Source of the DNA: an uncultured Lachnospiraceae bacterium
GTDB lineage: Bacteria; Bacillota; Clostridia; Lachnospirales; Lachnospiraceae
NCBI GenBank assembly: GCA_934418055.1
Contig: CAKRWX010000047.1
Span: forward strand, 1 to 12,198
DNA length: 12,198 nucleotides
Direction: 5' to 3'
Part shown: positions 8,228 through 12,198 of the stretch, in pieces
Layout: each line of letters begins with the position of its first letter
Position numbering within the stretch: the stretch's first letter is position 1
Program-made: the position numbers and the translations under genes
Notes under the pieces: generated by a model
Told to the model about the DNA's origin: nothing
Database searches by the model: none
The model's input: the letters and a program-made list of their open reading frames with translations, nothing else

Positions 8228-8914
8228 TTACTGTAAAATAACCGTGCCTTCCGATCCGTCACCAGTGCCTTCTGTAGATTTCACCACAGAGAAGGTCGGC
8301 TGGTATTCATTGCCAGACATATCCTTGATCGAAACGGTAACGCCGCCTTCTGGAAGCTGGAAGGTTACTTTTCCATTGGTTTTATCAATGGTCAATGGTT
8401 TGTATACGGTTCCGTCTGCGGAAGTGGCCTGCAGAGACGCGTAGTCCACGCCGGACTGGCTGTCGCTTAAGGTCAGAACCAGAAGTCCGTTGTCAATATC
8501 GTAAGAAACCACATCCGGGCATTCATCGTCCAGGGTGTCCACAACTTCATAATTGGAGACACACATGCCGTTGAAGTTCTGCATATAGACGTCCAGGATT
8601 CCATTTTCCGTTAAAGTCGCCTGATAGGTCTTCTTTCCCACGCTGACTAAGTCCAGTGGCTGGGAGTTAAAGGTGATGGTGACATTCTTTAACGGCATAT
8701 GGGATGTGATCTTAAATGTCGCCGTGGTGGTCTGGTAGTCATTGGTCTGGGCTACGGTCAGCTCATATTTTGGTTTGGCGGTGACCACAAAGAAAATGAT
8801 GGAATTGACTACAATAAATGGCAGTATGTAAAAGAGAAGTACCTGCAGCAGATCGGAATCTAAAGGATTAGAACGCTGATGCATGGCGCTTCTGGTACGT
8901 GTTGTCTGATTCAT
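8228..8914 (-). CDS. Membrane-anchored protein with extracellular Ig-like region, function unknown
   Basis: 228 residues. I place the start at 8914 and not at the in-frame ATG at 8941, because AGGAGGT (8921-8927) sits 6 bases before the 8914 codon and a promoter -10 element lies at 8942-8947. A short basic, hydrophilic N-terminus (1-21) is followed by one membrane helix (about 22-45). The rest should face outside: about 47-125 is beta-strand-like, and about 133-213 resembles a bacterial Ig-like fold (SGVDYASLQATSADG, and VSIKDMSGNEY like the common DxxGN ending). Cys118 and Cys132 could form a disulfide. The acidic/Gly-rich tail (STEGTGDGSEG) looks flexible. It is transcribed alone, diverging from the HD-domain operon and converging on malQ. 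Ligand and function are not recognisable; a sensor, anti-sigma-like or envelope scaffold role would be speculation. Confidence 0.85.
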   Translation of the reverse strand: MNQTTRTRSAMHQRSNPLDSDLLQVLLFYILPFIVVNSIIFFVVTAKPKYELTVAQTNDYQTTTATFKITSHMPLKNVTITFNSQPLDLVSVGKKTYQATLTENGILDVYMQNFNGMCVSNYEVVDTLDDECPDVVSYDIDNGLLVLTLSDSQSGVDYASLQATSADGTVYKPLTIDKTNGKVTFQLPEGGVTVSIKDMSGNEYQPTFSVVKSTEGTGDGSEGTVILQ

Positions 8915-8941
8915 AAAATAACCTCCTTTTTGATTACCCAT

Positions 8942-8970
8942 AGCATAGCAGAAAATGAGACTTCTTACAA
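8942..8970 (-). promoter_or_regulatory. Sigma-A-type promoter for the minus-strand membrane protein
   Basis: On the minus strand, TTGTAA (8965-8970) and TATGCT (8942-8947) are separated by exactly 17 bases. Transcription would begin near 8935, just upstream of the AGGAGGT ribosome binding site at 8921-8927, giving a leader of about 20 bases. Both hexamers match the consensus at four of six positions. Confidence 0.55.
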
Positions 8971-8977
8971 GTTCATC

Positions 8978-9006
8978 TTCAAAATTCCAGAGTGTTATGG
9001 TATGAT
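8978..9006 (+). promoter_or_regulatory. Extended -10 sigma-A-type promoter for the HD-MATE-aldolase operon
   Basis: TTCAAA (8978-8983) and TATGAT (9001-9006) are 17 bases apart. TG at 8998-8999 makes an extended -10 element (TGGTATGAT). It lies seven bases from the -35 of the divergent minus-strand promoter, so the two promoters are back to back and could share regulation. The predicted start near 9013 leaves a leader of about 80 bases before the ATG at 9095. Confidence 0.6.
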
Positions 9007-9025
9007 TAACCTAAATTTAATATAA

Positions 9026-9063
9026 CGGTTCCGTGCTGCAGGTCCACAGATTTTTCGGAACCG
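9026..9063 (+). promoter_or_regulatory. Inverted repeat / hairpin in the operon leader
   Basis: CGGTTCCG (9026-9033) and CGGAACCG (9056-9063) are perfect 8-bp inverted arms around a 22-base loop, within the predicted untranslated leader. The right arm ends 17 bases before the GAGGAGG ribosome binding site (9081-9087). The T-run lies before the right arm and not after it, so this is not a standard intrinsic terminator. It could be a protein-binding dyad or an RNA structure; no known riboswitch class was recognised. Confidence 0.4.
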
Positions 9064-9094
9064 CTATCATTTCACAAAAAGAGGAGGATTCTCC

Positions 9095-9649
9095 ATGATC
9101 CAGAAAGCTGCAGAATTTGCTGCCCATGCTCATGCCGGTGCTTTGCGAAAGGGAAGTAAGCTTCCGTACATTGTACACCCCAGAGAGGTGGCGATGATTG
9201 TTGCAATGATGACAGATGACCCGGAGGTGATCGCCGCGGCGTACCTTCATGATGTGATCGAGGACGCGGGAGTCCGTTATGAAGAACTGGAAGAACAGTT
9301 TGGAAAACGGGTGGCAGATCTGGTGCGGTCGGAAAGCGAGAATAAAGCGCTTACCTGGAAAGAACGGAAGCAGGCCACCATCGACCGGATGAAGCAGGCT
9401 CCCAAGGATGTGAAAATGATCGCTTTTGGGGACAAGCTCAGTAATCTGAGGAGTACCACCACAGATTATCTGATTATAGGAGAAGAACTCTGGAAGAAAT
9501 TCCACGAAAAGGACAAGCGGATGCATGCATGGTATTACGGAAGCATGGCGGAGTCGTTCCGGGAATTTCAGCAGTATTCATTTTACGAAGAATATCGTAT
9601 GCTCTGGAATCATGTGTTCTGGGATATGAAGGAATATGGAAGGTTTTAA
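9095..9649 (+). CDS. Small HD-domain hydrolase, MESH1/SpoT-like (putative (p)ppGpp hydrolase)
   Basis: 184 residues forming essentially one HD domain similar to the hydrolase half of RelA/SpoT and to stand-alone MESH1-type small alarmone hydrolases. The metal-binding and catalytic positions appear intact: RK near 18-19, His28 in YIVHP, His52-Asp53 with Glu56-Asp57 in YLHDVIED, and Asp113/Asn117 in GDKLSNLR. The EELEEQFGKRVADLV segment is also typical. No synthetase, TGS or ACT domain is present. In characterised homologues the activity is Mn-dependent removal of the 3'-pyrophosphate from ppGpp; the substrate here is inferred and could be another nucleotide. The C-terminal third (about 130-184) is aromatic, charged and less conserved. 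The start is set by GAGGAGG at 9081-9087, 7 bases before ATG. It is the first gene of an operon, followed after 3 bp by the MATE transporter. Confidence 0.85.
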   Translation: MIQKAAEFAAHAHAGALRKGSKLPYIVHPREVAMIVAMMTDDPEVIAAAYLHDVIEDAGVRYEELEEQFGKRVADLVRSESENKALTWKERKQATIDRMKQAPKDVKMIAFGDKLSNLRSTTTDYLIIGEELWKKFHEKDKRMHAWYYGSMAESFREFQQYSFYEEYRMLWNHVFWDMKEYGRF

Positions 9650-9652
9650 GGT

Positions 9653-10972
9653 ATGTTTACAAGAAAAGACTTAACGAAGCTGCTGCTCCCCTTAATTGTG
9701 GAGCAGCTTTTAGCCGTTTTGGTGGGAATGGCAGATGTTGTCATGGTAGCGGCAGTCGGAGAGACGGCGGTTTCCGGCGTTTCTTTGGTGGATTCCATCA
9801 GTATCCTGATCATTCAGATGTTGGCGGCCTTGGCTACCGGAGGTTCTGTGGTCTGCGCCCAATATATCGGCAAGAAGCAGCCGGAGAATGCCTGCGAGGC
9901 GGCCGGGCAGCTGATTCTGGTGACTACGCTGGTGTCTGTGGTGATTGCAGCAATTGCGCTAATTGGAAATCGCCATGTTTTAGCGTTGATCTTCGGTAAA
10001 GTAGAAGATAGCGTTATGAGAAATGCTCAGATTTATTTCTGGCTTTCCGCTCTGTCGTATCCATTTCTGGCAGTGTATAATTCCTGCGCGGCGTTGTACC
10101 GGGCTATGGGTAATTCCAAAGTTTCCATGTATGCGTCCCTGGCCATGAATGCCATCAATATCGCGGGCAATGCCATCTGCGTGTTTGGATTACACATGGG
10201 TGTTGAGGGTGTTGGTATTCCGACTCTGGTTTCCAGAGCTTTCGCAGCGGTGCTGATGCTGTTTTTGATCCAGAGGCCGCAGAATGTGATCCGGATCCGC
10301 AATCTTCAGGAATTGCGGTTTAACGGCAAAATGATCAAAGATATCTTAAAAGTCGGCGTGCCAAACGGTATGGAAAATACCATGTTCCAGTTTGGCAAAT
10401 TATTTTTGCAGAGTCTGGTGTCTTCCCTGGGAACTGTGGCTATCGCCAGCTATGCCGTAGCGGGCAATCTGGTGACGTTTGAGTATCTGGTGGGCAATGC
10501 CATCGGTCTTGGCATCATCACCATCGTTGGTCAGTGCGTGGGTGCCGGTGAGTGGGAACAGGCGAAGCAGTATACCAAGAAGCTGGTATTGGTCAACTAT
10601 GCGGCTCTGGTGGTGGTTTGCACCTTTATGATCCTGTTCCGCAATCAGGTGGTGGGAATCTACAACCTGTCTCCAGAAGCGACAAAGACATCGGCGGAGA
10701 TGTTATTTGCCCACAGCCTTGCCATGGTGGTATGGCCGCTGGCGTTCACCATCCCGTATTCCCTGCGGGCCAGCTTTGACGCGCCGTTTACCATGTACGT
10801 GTCGGTGGCATCCATGTGGATCTTCCGGATCGCGTCGGCGTATTTCTTTGTTAAGGTATTAAACTTAGGCGTCATGGGCGTCTGGTACGGCATGTACATT
10901 GACTGGGTATTCCGTGGATTATTGTTTGTGAACCGTTTCCATCATTTTGGCCGGAAACGGAAAAACTTATAG
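9653..10972 (+). CDS. MATE family efflux transporter
   Basis: 439 residues, largely hydrophobic, with about 12 predicted membrane helices in two similar halves. MATE proteins export cationic drugs, dyes or metabolites in exchange for Na+ or H+. Family signs are the N-terminal LPLIVEQ segment with Pro13, Asp28 in helix 1 (GMADVVMV), AALATGGSVVCAQYIGKK after helix 2, and the repeat of this pattern in the second half (VGVPNGMEN, IGLGIITIVGQCVGAGE). Length fits the family and no frameshift is seen. The start uses GGAAGG (9638-9643), inside the end of the previous gene, 9 bases from ATG; only 3 bp separate the two genes, so they are probably translationally coupled. The substrate cannot be told from sequence. 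Neighbouring amino-acid and alarmone enzymes hint at a metabolite role, which is only inference. Confidence 0.93.
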   Translation: MFTRKDLTKLLLPLIVEQLLAVLVGMADVVMVAAVGETAVSGVSLVDSISILIIQMLAALATGGSVVCAQYIGKKQPENACEAAGQLILVTTLVSVVIAAIALIGNRHVLALIFGKVEDSVMRNAQIYFWLSALSYPFLAVYNSCAALYRAMGNSKVSMYASLAMNAINIAGNAICVFGLHMGVEGVGIPTLVSRAFAAVLMLFLIQRPQNVIRIRNLQELRFNGKMIKDILKVGVPNGMENTMFQFGKLFLQSLVSSLGTVAIASYAVAGNLVTFEYLVGNAIGLGIITIVGQCVGAGEWEQAKQYTKKLVLVNYAALVVVCTFMILFRNQVVGIYNLSPEATKTSAEMLFAHSLAMVVWPLAFTIPYSLRASFDAPFTMYVSVASMWIFRIASAYFFVKVLNLGVMGVWYGMYIDWVFRGLLFVNRFHHFGRKRKNL

Positions 10973-10989
10973 AAAAGAGGATTTCGAAA

Positions 10990-12012
10990 ATGTTATTTTT
11001 TGTAAATGATTATTGCGAGGGCGCACACGAGGCGATTTTACAGCGTCTGGTAGAAACCAATATGGAGAAATTGCCAGGCTATGGTTTTGACAAATACACG
11101 GAGTCTGCCAAAGAAAAGATCCGCAAAGCCTGTGGATGCCCGGAGGCGGAGGTTTATCTGTTAGGCGGCGGCACCCAGACGAACGCCGTGGTGATCGCGT
11201 CTATGTTAAATCGTTACGAAGGTGTGATCGCGGCAGAAACCGGTCATGTGAACGGCCATGAGGCTGGCGCTATCGAATATACAGGCCATAAAGTACTGGC
11301 ATTACCACAGGAAAATGGAAAACTGAAGGCAGAGACCGTGAAGGCTTACGCAGAGCGTTTCTACGGAGATGCCAATCACGACCATATGGTATTTCCTGGA
11401 ATGGTTTACATTTCCCATCCGACGGAATACGGTACACTGTATACAAAGAAAGAATTGGAAGAGTTATCGGCAATATGCAGACAGTATGAGATGCCGTTAT
11501 TTTTAGATGGAGCCCGTCTGGGATACGGCCTGGTAAGCAAAGGAACGGATGTGACCTTAGAGGACATCGCCAGACTGACAGACGTATTCTATATTGGCGG
11601 AACCAAGGTGGGCGCGCTGTGCGGCGAGGCAGTGGTATTCCCGAAGAAAGCGCCAAAGCATTTCATGACCATGGTGAAGCAGCAGGGCGCGCTTTTGGCA
11701 AAAGGAAGACTGGCAGGTGTCCAGTTTGATACCTTATTTACTGACGATCTGTACTGTAAGATCAGCAAAAATGCCATTGAGACCGCGGATCGGTTAAAAC
11801 AGGCATTGAAAGAAAAAGGATATCAGTTCTTTATCGATTCTCCAACCAACCAGATCTTCATTGTCCTGGAAGACTGCCAGATGGAAGAACTGGGTAAAAA
11901 GGTGGAGTTTGGTTTCTGGGAGAAGTATGACGAGAACCATACCGTTGTCCGTTTTGCAACAAGCTGGGGGACAAAAATGGAAGATATCGAAGCGCTGATC
12001 AGATTATTATAA
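10990..12012 (+). CDS. ltaE: Low-specificity L-threonine aldolase (PLP-dependent beta-eliminating lyase family)
   Basis: 340 residues, the normal length for this fold-type I PLP enzyme, which cleaves L-threonine and L-allo-threonine to glycine and acetaldehyde in the cytoplasm. Visible family features are LLGGGTQTNAVVI near the phosphate-binding region, His86 in ETGHVNGHE (the His that stacks on the cofactor), Asp173 and Arg176 in LFLDGARLGYG, and the Schiff-base Lys206 in YIGGTKVGALCGEAVVF. The C-terminal domain ends normally with RFATSWGT. GAGG (10977-10980) precedes the ATG by 9 bases, and the gene follows the MATE gene by 17 bp, so it is the last member of the HD-MATE-aldolase operon. Substrate stereochemistry and possible action on related beta-hydroxy amino acids cannot be decided. 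No T-tailed terminator follows; the next structure is the palindrome at 12033. Confidence 0.92.
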   Translation: MLFFVNDYCEGAHEAILQRLVETNMEKLPGYGFDKYTESAKEKIRKACGCPEAEVYLLGGGTQTNAVVIASMLNRYEGVIAAETGHVNGHEAGAIEYTGHKVLALPQENGKLKAETVKAYAERFYGDANHDHMVFPGMVYISHPTEYGTLYTKKELEELSAICRQYEMPLFLDGARLGYGLVSKGTDVTLEDIARLTDVFYIGGTKVGALCGEAVVFPKKAPKHFMTMVKQQGALLAKGRLAGVQFDTLFTDDLYCKISKNAIETADRLKQALKEKGYQFFIDSPTNQIFIVLEDCQMEELGKKVEFGFWEKYDENHTVVRFATSWGTKMEDIEALIRLL

Positions 12013-12032
12013 GAAATGATTGTGCGGTAAAG

Positions 12033-12065
12033 TAACTTGAAATGCCAGTTTGGCATTTCAAGTTA
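12033..12065 (+). promoter_or_regulatory. Perfect 14-bp palindrome directly before the ORF6N gene
   Basis: TAACTTGAAATGCC (12033-12046) and its exact reverse complement (12052-12065) flank a five-base AGTTT loop. The right arm ends one base before the AGAGGAG ribosome binding site (12067-12073). Neither strand has a T-run after the stem, which argues against a simple intrinsic terminator. It could be an operator bound by the ORF6N protein, an RNA hairpin limiting translation, or the edge of an inserted cassette; it may also help stop or stabilise the aldolase transcript. Confidence 0.75.
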
Positions 12066-12078
12066 TAGAGGAGATGGA

Positions 12079-12198
12079 ATGGCGGATCAAAAAGCAAAAG
12101 AAATGGAACCAGTGGAAACACAAATAGTTGAAACCATGCCACCGGATATTGAAAATCTGATTTATGTAGTAAGAAACAAACAAGTCATGGTGGATAGT
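12079..12198 (+). CDS. ORF6N-domain DNA-binding protein, 3' partial
   Basis: Forty codons are visible before the window ends. After a hydrophilic lead (MADQKAKEMEPVETQ) the stretch IENLIYVVRNKQVMVDS matches the start of the ORF6N domain (family pattern roughly IYxIRgxxVMLDSDLAxLY). This domain occurs at the N-terminus of phage antirepressor-like and many chromosomal accessory proteins and is thought to bind DNA. The start is supported by AGAGGAG at 12067-12073, with 5 bases between GAGGAG and ATG; the ATG at 12074 is in another frame and soon stops. A C-terminal domain, if any, lies outside the window. The palindrome just upstream suggests autoregulation, which is inference. Confidence 0.8.
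   Translation, partial: MADQKAKEMEPVETQIVETMPPDIENLIYVVRNKQVMVDS

Noticed and set aside
8915..8941. Upstream ATG at 8941 as start of the minus-strand membrane protein
   Set aside because: The AGGAGGT site at 8921-8927 points to the ATG ending at 8914, and the predicted promoter -10 element at 8942-8947 would leave no leader for 8941.
9026..9063. T-box leader or intrinsic attenuator
   Set aside because: The arms contain GGTTCC/GGAACC but the conserved T-box sequence is missing and no T-run follows the right arm.
9017..9526. Minus-strand frame of 169 codons
   Set aside because: Antisense to the HD-domain gene, whose conserved motifs, ribosome binding site and promoter are clear.
12033..12065. 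Rho-independent terminator of the aldolase operon
   Set aside because: The stem is perfect but no T-run follows it on either strand, so it is listed as a palindrome of unknown role.
12074..12127. ATG at 12074 as an alternative start
   Set aside because: This frame stops after 17 codons; the ATG at 12079 opens the ORF6N-like frame with suitable spacing to the ribosome binding site.

Overview
The window looks like chromosomal sequence from a gut-type Clostridia bacterium, most likely Lachnospiraceae. This is inferred from the strong AGGAGG-type ribosome binding sites, tightly packed genes, a SpaA/Cna-B type Gram-positive surface protein, and the overall style of the malQ, MATE and threonine aldolase proteins. 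No rRNA or other taxonomic marker is present, so the family assignment is inference.

Left part (1-6433): a two-gene cell-surface unit. The first gene enters from outside the window and is open in frame from base 1. It encodes more than 1,820 residues of a giant modular surface protein: about six prealbumin-like/Cna-B type domains, a Pro-Glu-Thr hexapeptide stalk and a C-terminal sorting-signal-like tail with the non-canonical motif IPRLG instead of LPXTG. The second gene overlaps its 3' end by 14 bp and encodes a secreted protein held by a C-terminal membrane segment. The pair is translationally linked and probably acts together at the envelope. It is the best candidate here for an undescribed system.

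Middle (6524-8914): malQ, encoding a complete GH77 4-alpha-glucanotransferase, runs convergently with a small minus-strand gene for a membrane-anchored protein with an Ig-like exterior. A hairpin between their 3' ends is a good intrinsic terminator for the minus-strand gene and may also serve malQ.

Right part (8942-12012): back-to-back promoters separate the minus-strand gene from a plus-strand operon. The operon encodes a small HD-domain protein of the MESH1/SpoT-hydrolase type, a MATE efflux transporter and a low-specificity L-threonine aldolase, with gaps of 3 and 17 bp.

Right edge (12033-12198): a perfect 14-bp palindrome stands directly before the ribosome binding site of an incomplete gene whose start matches the ORF6N DNA-binding domain, a phage-antirepressor-type accessory gene. 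No IS element, CRISPR array, tRNA or rRNA was seen, and no gene-free stretch exceeds 300 bases.
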